A stretch of DNA of 64,000 nt from Brumimicrobium sp051745635 (lineage in GTDB: Bacteria; Bacteroidota; Bacteroidia; Flavobacteriales_D; Crocinitomicaceae): NCBI GenBank assembly GCA_051745635.1, contig JBNJEH010000006.1, positions 1 to 64,000 of the forward strand, in the 5' to 3' direction. Shown piece by piece: positions 53,475-61,706 of this stretch (its first letter is position 1; each line of letters starts with the position of its first letter). Both the position numbers and the translations under genes were made by a program. The notes under the pieces are model-generated. The model saw only the letters and a program-made list of their open reading frames with translations. It had not been told where the DNA came from and made no database searches.

Positions 53475-53645
53475 CAAAAACGGGAATAAACTGCAGTGCA
53501 GTATGAATCGTCAAAAAAATATTTCCAAAACCTTCTTTCATTTATAGAATATTCGTATTATTGCATCGTCGCACATTCATGTGACGTTCTCAAGATATTT
53601 GAACAATCGAATTATTATTATTTCTTATCTTATTATTTCAGGTAA

Positions 53646-55328
53646 ATGAACAAAGAAGATTTAGCAGGAAAAAAACTTCCTGAATTACGAGTAATCGCGA
53701 AAACAATCGGTTTGAAACGCGTTGAAAAATACCGCAAAGCCGAGTTGATAGACATCATCGCAAACGATGGTGATGACAAAAAACAGGAATCTTCCAAAAA
53801 GGAAGAACCCGCTCGATCAACCCAGAAAAGCAAATCCTCCGACACAAAACAATCGGAAAAAAGCGACGATGCCGGCAAAACGACAAAGCGTCAGCGCGCC
53901 CGTAAATCGGAAGAAAAAGGAACCAACCTGTTCAGCGGTGAAGAGGCACAACGCCAGCGGTCAGAAAGTTCGCACCCCAAAGATCAGAAAAAGGATAAAA
54001 ATTACGATCAATCAGCATCGCGCAGCTCGAAGTTCGATCCGCGCGACAAAAAACAACCGAAAGGTGGTCAGCACCCGGGCAATGATCGAAAACGCCACAA
54101 TAAAGGTAAAAACAACGGACACAATAACGGGAATAATAACGGAAATGTAGATCCAAACGATCCCAACTATACTTCGCGCGAAAAGCTTGAAGAGGTAAAG
54201 AAATACGATTTGTCGGGTATCGTTGCAGCGGAAGGTGTATTGGACCTCATGCAGGATGGCTACGGTTTTTTACGTTCGTCTGATTATAACTACTTACCTT
54301 CTCCGGATGATATTTATGTTTCGCACAGTCAAATTAAGTTGTTTGGCCTTAAAACAGGTGATACCGTTTACGGAACAATCCGTCCTCCGAGAGAAGGAGA
54401 AAAGTACTTCCCGCTCGTCAGAGTGGATTCTATTAATGGCCGTGAGCCTTCTTTCATCAGAGATCGCGTGCCTTTTCAATATTTGACACCACTTTTTCCT
54501 GACGAAAAATTCAAGATTACAGGTCATCGACAGGAAAGCATGTCGACCCGGATTATGGATCTCTTTGCCCCTATCGGTAAAGGACAACGCGGTATGATCG
54601 TGGCACAGCCCAAAACGGGTAAAACGGTATTGCTCAAAGATGTAGCCAATTCCATTGCTTCCAATCATCCCGAGACGTATTTGATTATATTGCTCATCGA
54701 CGAACGCCCGGAAGAGGTGACGGACATGGCAAGAAGTGTCAACGCCGAAGTAATTGCCTCTACGTTTGACGAACCGGCAGAAAGACACGTAAAAGTGGCG
54801 AATATGGTGCTCGAAAAGGCCAAGCGAATGGTCGAGTGTGGTCACGATGTGTGTATATTACTGGACTCAATTACCCGTCTGGCACGGGCTTACAACACGG
54901 TTTCTCCGGCATCTGGAAAAGTATTGTCTGGTGGTGTGGATGCCAATGCTCTGCAACGTCCGAAACGTTTCTTCGGGGCTGCGCGTAAGATTGAGAATGG
55001 AGGTTCACTTTCTATCCTGGCTACGGCACTCACCGACACGGGATCAAAAATGGACGAAGTCATCTTCGAAGAATTTAAAGGTACGGGTAACATGGAATTG
55101 CAGTTGGACAGAAAAATTGCCAACAGAAGAATTTACCCCGCAATCGATATTTTGTCGTCCGGAACGCGACGGGAAGATCTACTCATGGACAAAGACGTCC
55201 TTCAACGCGTGTGGCTGCTGCGCAAACACATTGCAGATATGAATCCAATCGAAACGATGGAATTCATGAAATCACACATGGAGAAAACGATGTCAAATGA
55301 GGAGTTCTTAGTCTCCATGAACGGATAA
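53646..55328 (+). CDS. rho: Transcription termination factor Rho with disordered insertion
   Basis: An RNA-dependent ATPase that ends transcription. The Rho_N helical domain is residues 1-40 (LPELRVIAKTIGLKRVEKYR). Residues 41 to about 175 are a Lys/Ser/Asn-rich disordered insertion, ending in an Asn/Gly run (NGHNNGNNNGN). Then comes the RNA-binding cold-shock-like domain (GVLDLMQDGYGFLRSS) and the RecA-type core with Walker A QPKTGKTVLL, Walker B CILLDSITRLARA, and the Q/R-loop GGVDANAL. At 560 residues it is longer than E. coli Rho (419) because of the insertion. A 219-base gap precedes it. DUF4199 follows after three bases. Confidence 0.97.
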   Translation: MNKEDLAGKKLPELRVIAKTIGLKRVEKYRKAELIDIIANDGDDKKQESSKKEEPARSTQKSKSSDTKQSEKSDDAGKTTKRQRARKSEEKGTNLFSGEEAQRQRSESSHPKDQKKDKNYDQSASRSSKFDPRDKKQPKGGQHPGNDRKRHNKGKNNGHNNGNNNGNVDPNDPNYTSREKLEEVKKYDLSGIVAAEGVLDLMQDGYGFLRSSDYNYLPSPDDIYVSHSQIKLFGLKTGDTVYGTIRPPREGEKYFPLVRVDSINGREPSFIRDRVPFQYLTPLFPDEKFKITGHRQESMSTRIMDLFAPIGKGQRGMIVAQPKTGKTVLLKDVANSIASNHPETYLIILLIDERPEEVTDMARSVNAEVIASTFDEPAERHVKVANMVLEKAKRMVECGHDVCILLDSITRLARAYNTVSPASGKVLSGGVDANALQRPKRFFGAARKIENGGSLSILATALTDTGSKMDEVIFEEFKGTGNMELQLDRKIANRRIYPAIDILSSGTRREDLLMDKDVLQRVWLLRKHIADMNPIETMEFMKSHMEKTMSNEEFLVSMNG

Positions 55329-55331
55329 ATT

Positions 55332-55898
55332 ATGCGACCAGCACTAAAGGCAGCTTTGTTATTTGCCGCTACGTGGATAATAATAAAGCTGCTGTTTTTC
55401 GCTTTTGGTATTTTTCAGGGCGATATCTTCGTTCCCGGATTGTTGAATAACCTCCTTTTGCTCGCTGCAATCACTGTGGGATTGTATCTCGAAAAGAAAA
55501 AAGAAGGTTTCGGTCAGGGCACTGCTCTTTCAGACATTAAACAAGGTATGATCGCAGGTGCTCCGTACACACTCATCGTATCCGTATTCATGTTTTTCTT
55601 CTACAGCGACATTAATCCCGATTTTGTAGAAAATAGAATTGACGAACGCATGGATTTGATCTACAACGAAATGCAGCGCGAATCATACGTGGACTCACTC
55701 AAAATTCAAAATCAAGATTTTAAAGTCCTTGAAAAAGAAGAAATTTACCGCTCTATCAAGAAAGACACCGAAAGTGCACTCTCCGCAAAGAGTTTGCTCG
55801 TTTTCTCCCTGCTCGGACTGCTCGTACTAAGCCTCACTTATGTCATTTTTGTAACAATAATTTTTCGGAAGATTTTGTTGCGCGATTATTATAAATAA
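55332..55898 (+). CDS. DUF4199 family membrane protein
   Basis: A 188-residue protein with about four membrane spans: two at the N-terminus, one around GAPYTLIVSVFMFFFYS and one at the C-terminus. Between them lies a charged helical region (residues 95-150). This is the DUF4199 layout, a family abundant in Bacteroidota with no known function. The start is three bases after rho, so it is likely in the same transcript. Confidence 0.88.
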   Translation: MRPALKAALLFAATWIIIKLLFFAFGIFQGDIFVPGLLNNLLLLAAITVGLYLEKKKEGFGQGTALSDIKQGMIAGAPYTLIVSVFMFFFYSDINPDFVENRIDERMDLIYNEMQRESYVDSLKIQNQDFKVLEKEEIYRSIKKDTESALSAKSLLVFSLLGLLVLSLTYVIFVTIIFRKILLRDYYK

Positions 55899-56041
55899 CT
55901 TTCTGATAGGATTAACATTTTAGAAATCTAATGGTTAAAGCCTGTTACAACCCATGTTTTTTGATGTCTCCAGCTGTAGACTTCGTAAAAAATCAAAAAA
56001 TATGTCTTTTAAAAGACTATTATAGGGGGGTTGTTGGATTT

Positions 56042-56062
56042 TATTCAACCAATCGTTGAATA
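56042..56062. repeat. Inverted repeat upstream of the first fasciclin gene
   Basis: TATTCAAC-N5-GTTGAATA, perfect 8-bp arms, 36 bases before the ATG. A second perfect palindrome, GTCTTTTAAAAGAC, is at 56004-56017. Could be an operator; chance cannot be excluded. Confidence 0.35.
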
Positions 56063-56098
56063 GTTCGTTTCATAGGTGAATCTTAAAAATTAAATAGA

Positions 56099-57643
56099 AT
56101 GAAAACAAATTTATTAAAACAAGCAAATGGTATAACAGTCGCTTTGTCGCTTGCGCTCGTAAGCATGAGTACTAACGCTCAGACTATTTACGATGCGATC
56201 GTGGCAAGTCCGAATCATACCCAAATCGAACAAGCGATTGATGCTGCTGGATACGATGTTCTACTCGATGACAATAATCAAACGTTGACCGTTTTCGCTC
56301 CGGATGATGATGCGATTAATGCGTATTTGAATGCTACTGGGCAAACAACAATTCCCCCTGGTAGTGTGAACGACTTGTTAGATTATCACGTTATCGACGG
56401 AAACGCAGTTGCTTCTGCTAATATCAATAATGGGGACATTCTGAACCCTATCAATACAGCGAACACTTTAAAGTTTACTTTTGATGGCTCGCAGTATTTT
56501 GTGAATCAGTCACTAATTGATGATCCAGACATCTCCGTTACTAATGGAGCACTCCACAGTATCGACGAATTGCTATTACCCAATGAAACCACGGCTGATG
56601 TAGTTATAGATAGCCCCGATCATACGACATTGGAATCAGCTGTCATTGAAGCGTTTTTGCTTCCTGATTTAACAGATCCACTCGATACATTGACTGTTTT
56701 TGCTCCAGATGACGCTGCATTTTCAGCAGCTCTGGATAGTTTGGATATTACTGCAGGAGATCTACTCAACGACCCTGACCTCAATGAGATTTTATTGTAT
56801 CATGTTTTAGGAATGAATGTAAATTCAGGTGATCTTTCTAATGGTGATATAATTACACCATTTAATAACAATAATACCCTTAAAGTAACTATAAACAGTG
56901 GTGATGTTTTTATCAATCAGGCATTGGTCATAGATCCAGATGTATCCGCTGAAAATGGTACTGTTCACGTGCTTGATGCAGTTGTTCTTGAGAATGAAAC
57001 AGTAGCTGATATCGCAATTGATAGCCCTGATCACACAACTCTTGTTTCAGCAGTCATTGAAGCTCGCTTGTTACCGGCGCTTACTGATCCTTTTGATACG
57101 ATGACAGTTTTTGCTCCAACAGATGCAGCTTTTACGCAATACCTTTCAGATGAAGGGATAACCGCAGGTGATCTATTGGCGAGCAATGATCTTACTGACA
57201 TTCTTCTTTATCACGTACTCGGTACTGAAGTGCTTTCAGCAGATTTAAGCAACGGTCCAGTTGCAACTTTAAATGGCGCCGATGTAGTCGTTGACTTGAG
57301 TAACGGTGTTATGATCAATAGCGCAAATGTTACAACCCCTGATTTAACAGCGGATAACGGAGTTGTTCACGCGCTTGATTATGTATTGGATCCTGCAGAA
57401 GCTTCAATTAAAGATGAAAATATCGTAGAAGTGAAGCTTTTCCCCAACCCAGCGGTAAATAATATTCAGGTTACTGGACTTGACAATGCGAATTATACAG
57501 TAGTTAACAGCGCTGGATCAATAGTAAAAAATGGTGAACTTCAAGGTTCTACAATCAATGTCGAAACATTGGATCACGGAACATACACGATCCTTTTAAA
57601 TAACGAAAAGCAAAGCGCTCAGTCAACGTTTGTTAAAAAATAA
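56099..57643 (+). CDS. Fasciclin-domain T9SS protein (three Fas1 domains)
   Basis: A 514-residue secreted protein. The signal peptide ends near TNAQ. Three fasciclin (Fas1) domains of about 130-140 residues follow (about 28-165, 166-305, 306-432), each with the H1-type TVFAPDDA/TVFAPTDA motif and the H2-type LLYHV segment. Fas1 domains mediate adhesion in other organisms. A T9SS type A sorting domain (VKLFPNPAVNNIQV to the end) closes it. The C-terminal third is nearly identical in DNA to the gene at 58049. A strong terminator follows. Confidence 0.94.
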   Translation: MKTNLLKQANGITVALSLALVSMSTNAQTIYDAIVASPNHTQIEQAIDAAGYDVLLDDNNQTLTVFAPDDDAINAYLNATGQTTIPPGSVNDLLDYHVIDGNAVASANINNGDILNPINTANTLKFTFDGSQYFVNQSLIDDPDISVTNGALHSIDELLLPNETTADVVIDSPDHTTLESAVIEAFLLPDLTDPLDTLTVFAPDDAAFSAALDSLDITAGDLLNDPDLNEILLYHVLGMNVNSGDLSNGDIITPFNNNNTLKVTINSGDVFINQALVIDPDVSAENGTVHVLDAVVLENETVADIAIDSPDHTTLVSAVIEARLLPALTDPFDTMTVFAPTDAAFTQYLSDEGITAGDLLASNDLTDILLYHVLGTEVLSADLSNGPVATLNGADVVVDLSNGVMINSANVTTPDLTADNGVVHALDYVLDPAEASIKDENIVEVKLFPNPAVNNIQVTGLDNANYTVVNSAGSIVKNGELQGSTINVETLDHGTYTILLNNEKQSAQSTFVKK

Positions 57644-57670
57644 CTGAAATCATCAATGCTTGATTATAAA

Positions 57671-57702
57671 AGAGGTTGTCCAAAGCGGCAACCTCTTTTT
57701 TT
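57671..57702 (+). terminator. Terminator of the first fasciclin gene
   Basis: AGAGGTTG pairs with CAACCTCT around a 10-base loop, then a T run. The terminator of the second fasciclin gene (60041-60072) has the same stem. Confidence 0.92.
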
Positions 57703-57757
57703 ACACCTGTATTTTTAACCTCCGAACGAATAACACGCCCTGCTCCACGCCCTAATA

Positions 57758-57802
57758 ACAGATCACCGATCACCGATTACCGATTACCCATCACCAATCA
57801 CT
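57758..57802. repeat. Heptamer array A1
   Basis: About six units of the degenerate heptamer: ACAGATC, ACCGATC, ACCGATT, ACCGATT, ACCCATC and the end unit ACCAATC. It follows two CACGCCCT-type motifs. Confidence 0.85.
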
Positions 57803-57869
57803 TCAGTGAGAAAGTCACGACCCTTCGGGACGTCTTCGAACTAATCCCGAAAGTGAAACGTATCGGGAT
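57803..57869. repeat. Hairpin element nested between arrays A1 and A2
   Basis: Contains ACG-A-CCC-TTC-GGG-A-CGT, a short hairpin, followed by ATCCCGA and TCGGGAT separated by 12 bases. It interrupts the heptamer array. It may be a separate mobile or repeated palindrome. Confidence 0.6.
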
Positions 57870-57917
57870 GATCACTGATTACCGATCACCGATTACTGAT
57901 CACCGATTACCAATCCA
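57870..57917. repeat. Heptamer array A2
   Basis: Six units: ACTGATT, ACCGATC, ACCGATT, ACTGATC, ACCGATT and the end unit ACCAATC, in the same phase and strand as array A1. Confidence 0.85.
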
Positions 57918-58048
57918 AAAAAAATATCAACGACATAAAAGTCAATTTATTGACAAAAAAATATTTTCACAAAAATTTAATGCAACTTAATTGCAAATAC
58001 TTTGTTTTAGTTATACGTTTAAACTAAGTAAAATAAAATTTAAACATT

Positions 58049-60013
58049 ATGAAAAAACAATTATTGAAATTTACGACCGGTGCAGCGACCATTCTGTCGC
58101 TCCTCATGACCCCAGCGATCGCTATGAGTCAGACCACTATCTATCAAGCGATTCAGAATAGTGCGAATCACACCATTTTGGAACAAGCTGTGGATGCAGC
58201 TGGTTTGGATGCTACCTTAGATGCAGCAGGAGCTGATTTAACAGTATTTGCACCAGACGATGCGGCATTTACGGCTTACTTTAATGAAACGGGAACGACT
58301 GCTTCAGCTTTACTAGCGGATCCGGATCTTGGTGATATCTTACAATATCACGTCCTGAATGGGACAACGGCTTCCAGTGGTTTATCCAATGGACAAATTG
58401 AAACTCCTTTGAATAACGCTAATACGCTGAAGTTTACTATTGACGGTGCTACACCTTACGTTAATCAGTCCATAATTGATAACCCTGATATTCCTGTGAC
58501 GAATGGTGCTCTTCACAGTATTGATCAAGTATTGTTGGTGAATGAGACTGTAGCTGATGTTGCTATCGACAGCCCTAACCATACGACATTGGTTTCTGCG
58601 GTTATCGAAGCGCGTTTGCTTCCGGAATTGACTGATCCTTTTGATACTTTAACAGTCTTCGCTCCAACTGACAATGGTTTCTCAGCAGCCCTAAATGAGC
58701 TTGGAATCACTGCTGCTGATTTGTTGGCAGATCCTGACCTTGCTAACAAACTTCTTTACCATGTTTTGGGTGTAGAAGTAACATCTGGCGATTTGTCAAA
58801 TGGTGATATAGTCACTCCTTTGAATAACAATAATACATTAAAAGTTACTTTAGATGCTGGAGATGTTTTCATTAATCAGGCACAAGTGACTAATCCTGAT
58901 GTAAGTGCTGATAATGGTACTGTTCACGTGCTTGATGCAGTTGTTCTTGAGAATGAAACAGTAGCTGATATAGCAATTGATAGCCCTGATCACACAACTC
59001 TTGTTTCAGCAGTCGTTGAAGCTCGCTTGCTTCCGGCACTCACAGATCCGTTCGATACAACGACGGTTTTTGCACCAACTGACGCAGCTTTTACCGATGC
59101 GTTGAATGCGTTAAATATTTCTGCTGGTGACTTATTAGCTGATCCTGACCTTGCTAACATCCTTCTCTATCATGTTCTAGGTGCTGAAGTAACATCCGGC
59201 GACCTTTCAAATGGTGATATTGCTACTCCTTTGAACAGTAACAATACGCTAAAGGTAACAATTGATGGTAGTGATGTTTTCATCAACCAGGCGCAGGTTA
59301 CAACACCAGACCTCGCAGCTGACAACGGTACAGTGCACGTCCTCGACGAAGTGGTATTGGAAAATGAAACAGTAGCTGATATCGCAATTGATAGCCCTGA
59401 TCACACAACTTTTGTTTCAGCAGTCATTGAAGCTCGCTTGTTACCGGCGGCTACTGATCCTTTTGATACGATGACAGTTTTTGCTCCAACAGATGCAGCT
59501 TTTACGCAGTACCTGTCAGATGAAGGAATATCCGCAGGTGATTTATTGGCTAGCCCTGATCTTACTGATATTCTTCTTTATCACGTTCTCGGTGCTGAAG
59601 TGCTTTCAACAGATCTAACCAACGGTCCCGTAACAACTATAAATGGCGCCGATGTAGTTGTTGACTTGAGTAACGGTGTTATGATCAATAGCGCAAATGT
59701 TACGGCACCCGATTTAACAGCTGATAACGGAGTTGTTCACGCGCTTGATTATGTATTGGATCCTGCAGAAGCTTCAATTAAAGATGAAAATATCGTAGAA
59801 GTGAAGCTTTTCCCCAACCCAGCGGTAAATAATATTCAGGTTACTGGATTTGACAAAGCGAATTATACAGTAGTTAACAGCGCTGGATCAATAGTAAAAA
59901 ATGGTGAACTTCAAGGTTCTACAATCAATGTCGAAACATTGGATCACGGAACGTACACGATCCTTTTAAATAACGAAAAGCAAAGCGCCCAGTCAACGTT
60001 TGTTAAAAAGTAA
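58049..60013 (+). CDS. Fasciclin-domain T9SS protein (four Fas1 domains)
   Basis: A 654-residue paralogue of the protein encoded at 56099, with a signal peptide ending near AMSQ, four Fas1 domains (about 29-166, 167-305, 306-445, 446-572) and a T9SS type A sorting domain. Each domain repeats TVFAPTDA and LLYHVLG. Domains 2-4 share long stretches (ENETVADIAIDSPDHTT and similar) with each other and with the first gene, so domain number has changed by internal duplication. The first 130 residues have diverged from the paralogue. A terminator with the same stem follows. Confidence 0.94.
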   Translation: MKKQLLKFTTGAATILSLLMTPAIAMSQTTIYQAIQNSANHTILEQAVDAAGLDATLDAAGADLTVFAPDDAAFTAYFNETGTTASALLADPDLGDILQYHVLNGTTASSGLSNGQIETPLNNANTLKFTIDGATPYVNQSIIDNPDIPVTNGALHSIDQVLLVNETVADVAIDSPNHTTLVSAVIEARLLPELTDPFDTLTVFAPTDNGFSAALNELGITAADLLADPDLANKLLYHVLGVEVTSGDLSNGDIVTPLNNNNTLKVTLDAGDVFINQAQVTNPDVSADNGTVHVLDAVVLENETVADIAIDSPDHTTLVSAVVEARLLPALTDPFDTTTVFAPTDAAFTDALNALNISAGDLLADPDLANILLYHVLGAEVTSGDLSNGDIATPLNSNNTLKVTIDGSDVFINQAQVTTPDLAADNGTVHVLDEVVLENETVADIAIDSPDHTTFVSAVIEARLLPAATDPFDTMTVFAPTDAAFTQYLSDEGISAGDLLASPDLTDILLYHVLGAEVLSTDLTNGPVTTINGADVVVDLSNGVMINSANVTAPDLTADNGVVHALDYVLDPAEASIKDENIVEVKLFPNPAVNNIQVTGFDKANYTVVNSAGSIVKNGELQGSTINVETLDHGTYTILLNNEKQSAQSTFVKK

Positions 60014-60314
60014 ATAGGATCATAATTATCTGATTACGAAAGAGGTTGTCCATAGTGACAACCTCTTTTTTTATACATCTATTTTTAACCCCCGAACGAA
60101 TAACACGCCCTGATCCACGCCCTACAAACCGATCACAGATAACTGATCACTGATTACTGATCACTGATTACTGATCACTGATAACTGATCACCGAAACAC
60201 CACGCCCTACTACAGCGCCCTACCAACCGATCACCGATCACCGATCACCGATCACCGATCACCGATCACCGATCACCGATCACCGATCACCGATCACTGA
60301 TCACTGATCACCAA
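60014..60314. other. Intergenic gap filled by terminator and heptamer array B
   Basis: 301 bases between the second fasciclin gene and the convergent DUF3078 gene. Almost all of it after the terminator is leader motif plus heptamers. No gene. Confidence 0.8.
60041..60072 (+). terminator. Terminator of the second fasciclin gene
   Basis: AGAGGTTG pairs with CAACCTCT around a 10-base loop, then a T run; same stem as the terminator at 57671. Confidence 0.92.
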
Positions 60315-60319
60315 TCACT
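60128..60319. repeat. Heptamer array B
   Basis: First part (60128-60193) mixes ACAGATA, ACTGATC and ACTGATT types. A CACGCCCTAC leader follows, then ten identical ACCGATC units in a row (60226-60295), two ACTGATC and a final ACCAATC (60310-60316). The stop codon of the DUF3078 gene (60315-60317) overlaps this last unit. Confidence 0.93.
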
Positions 60320-61271
60320 CCTTCTCCTCCTTATAATTCGCCAATCGATACGAAATGCCCAATCCAATTACTTGTTTAAATTGAGTACGCGGTCCAACAT
60401 TCCCATCCCGATCCTCGATATCTATATCGTCGTCATAAATCAAGTTCATTTGCAAACTGGCCGAGAACCATTGATTCACCTTGAAATTTACGTTAATTTC
60501 GCCATTCACGTCAATATTCTGTGGGTTTTCAGTATAGTTAGAAAACAATTCCAGGCGTGAAGAAATATCGATATTGTCCATAATCTCCTTATTGTAAATC
60601 ACCCGAAAATAGGATCCCAACTCCGAGCGAAAATTCTCGCCAGGCTCCAAAACATTGCCACCAGTCCCCAAAACGGCAGGTTCGACTCCAAAGGCCCCGT
60701 TATCTGCCAGATTCTGATCCTGGACAAAAGTAAATTTGCCCGAAAGCGGGGACAGCATCAATTTTAAGTTATCATTCGGAATAAATTCTACACCCAGAGA
60801 TAAATTCAAATAACCAGGAGCCATAAAAGTGGACGATCGAACCGTATCCTCAGGGTTGGCAAATCCATCGATGAATTGCGTACGAAAACCACCTAAAGCA
60901 GAGATAAACCAGGGATCCTTTACACCATAAGAAAATGTAGATTGAACATCGACCACATCATCTGTCTTTTGTAATTCGTCATCAAAATATTGAACGCCAC
61001 CGAGACCTAACGTCATTTGATTTGCCCATTTTATTTCATCTTTTCGATAGTTGGCCTGAGCATTGACAAATCCGAGCCCCGATACATTATTGCGCCCTCC
61101 GGCATTCCAGTTTGTAAAAGATGATTGCGTTACATTGAGAGAAAAAACGCTTTTTAATTTCCAGTTCGAAACAGGCGAATTTTCCCCGCCTTCAGGTGTG
61201 GATTCTTGACTTCTCGCTGTAAGTAGATAAGTGAAACTCAATAACAATAAACCTGCAGTCTTCAATTTCAT
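60315..61271 (-). CDS. DUF3078 family outer-membrane-type protein
   Basis: A 318-residue exported protein. The signal ends near ARSQ; the DUF3078 hallmarks WNAGGRNNVSG and the beta-strand-rich body with alternating aromatic residues indicate an outer-membrane beta-barrel, as assumed for this Bacteroidota family. The ATG at 61271 begins the signal peptide; an in-frame start at 61418 adds 49 residues without family match. The 3' end runs into the last unit of heptamer array B, which supplies its stop codon. Confidence 0.92.
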   Translation of the reverse strand: MKLKTAGLLLLSFTYLLTARSQESTPEGGENSPVSNWKLKSVFSLNVTQSSFTNWNAGGRNNVSGLGFVNAQANYRKDEIKWANQMTLGLGGVQYFDDELQKTDDVVDVQSTFSYGVKDPWFISALGGFRTQFIDGFANPEDTVRSSTFMAPGYLNLSLGVEFIPNDNLKLMLSPLSGKFTFVQDQNLADNGAFGVEPAVLGTGGNVLEPGENFRSELGSYFRVIYNKEIMDNIDISSRLELFSNYTENPQNIDVNGEINVNFKVNQWFSASLQMNLIYDDDIDIEDRDGNVGPRTQFKQVIGLGISYRLANYKEEKE

Positions 61272-61431
61272 GGTCGTATATTTAAATTTTAAACAACCGC
61301 AAAAGTGACCAATTTCCAGTGAAAATCCTAACCAGACTTTCAGGTATATCCTCCGATGCGATAAACTGCGGCTAAGAATCACAAAATTGTAATCGCCGTT
61401 ACAAAACCAATACCCCATGAAAGATCACCAA

Positions 61432-61657
61432 AACACCAATCACTTAAAACACCACGCCCTACCAACCAATCACCAATCACCGATCACCGATTACCGATTA
61501 CAGATCACAGATTACCGATTACCGATCACCGATTACTGATCACTGATCACAAAAACACCACGCCCAACTAACCAATCACCGATTACCGATCACCGATTAC
61601 TGATCACAGATTACCGATCACAGATTACCGATTACAGATCACCGAACACCAATCACC
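61432..61657. repeat. Heptamer array C (two blocks)
   Basis: Two blocks of about twelve heptamers each (61465 to about 61550, and 61571 to 61657). A CACCACGCCC leader precedes each block. Both blocks open with ACCAATC; the second also closes with it. Unit types include ACCGATC, ACCGATT, ACAGATC, ACAGATT, ACTGATC and ACTGATT. Confidence 0.93.
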
Positions 61658-61671
61658 TCCAACATTTTTCT

Positions 61672-61679
61672 TATCTTCG
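61672..61679 (+). promoter_or_regulatory. Putative -7 box of the thiolase gene
   Basis: TATCTTCG, one base off TAnnTTTG, 27 bases before the ATG. The expected -33 position falls inside the end of heptamer array C. Confidence 0.4.
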
Positions 61680-61706
61680 CAGTACCAAAAACAAAAAATT
61701 AGTATA

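Larger units (their letters stand above)
57644..58048. other. Intergenic gap with terminator, heptamer arrays and nested hairpins
   Basis: 405 bases between the two fasciclin genes. In order: the terminator, a leader with CACGCCCT motifs, a heptamer array, a segment with two hairpins, a second heptamer array, and about 130 AT-rich bases before the next start, including GTCAATTTATTGAC (57941-57954) and TGCAA-N5-TTGCA. An apparent 104-residue frame across it is just repeat translation. Confidence 0.7.
61272..61706. other. Divergent gap with heptamer array C
   Basis: 435 bases between the DUF3078 and thiolase starts. About 150 AT-rich bases precede the array; the array runs nearly to the thiolase promoter. 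No gene is seen. Confidence 0.7.

Noticed and set aside
54294..54845. 183-residue open frame opposite rho
   Set aside because: Shadow of the conserved Rho core; His/Arg/Phe-rich composition with no family resemblance.
57676..57990. Apparent 104-residue reading frame across heptamer array A
   Set aside because: Its protein is a translation of the repeats (RSPITDYRLPIT-like) and has no other support; it also crosses the terminator region.
60128..60319. CRISPR array
   Set aside because: Repeats are 7 bases long, contiguous and without unique spacers; no cas genes are nearby.
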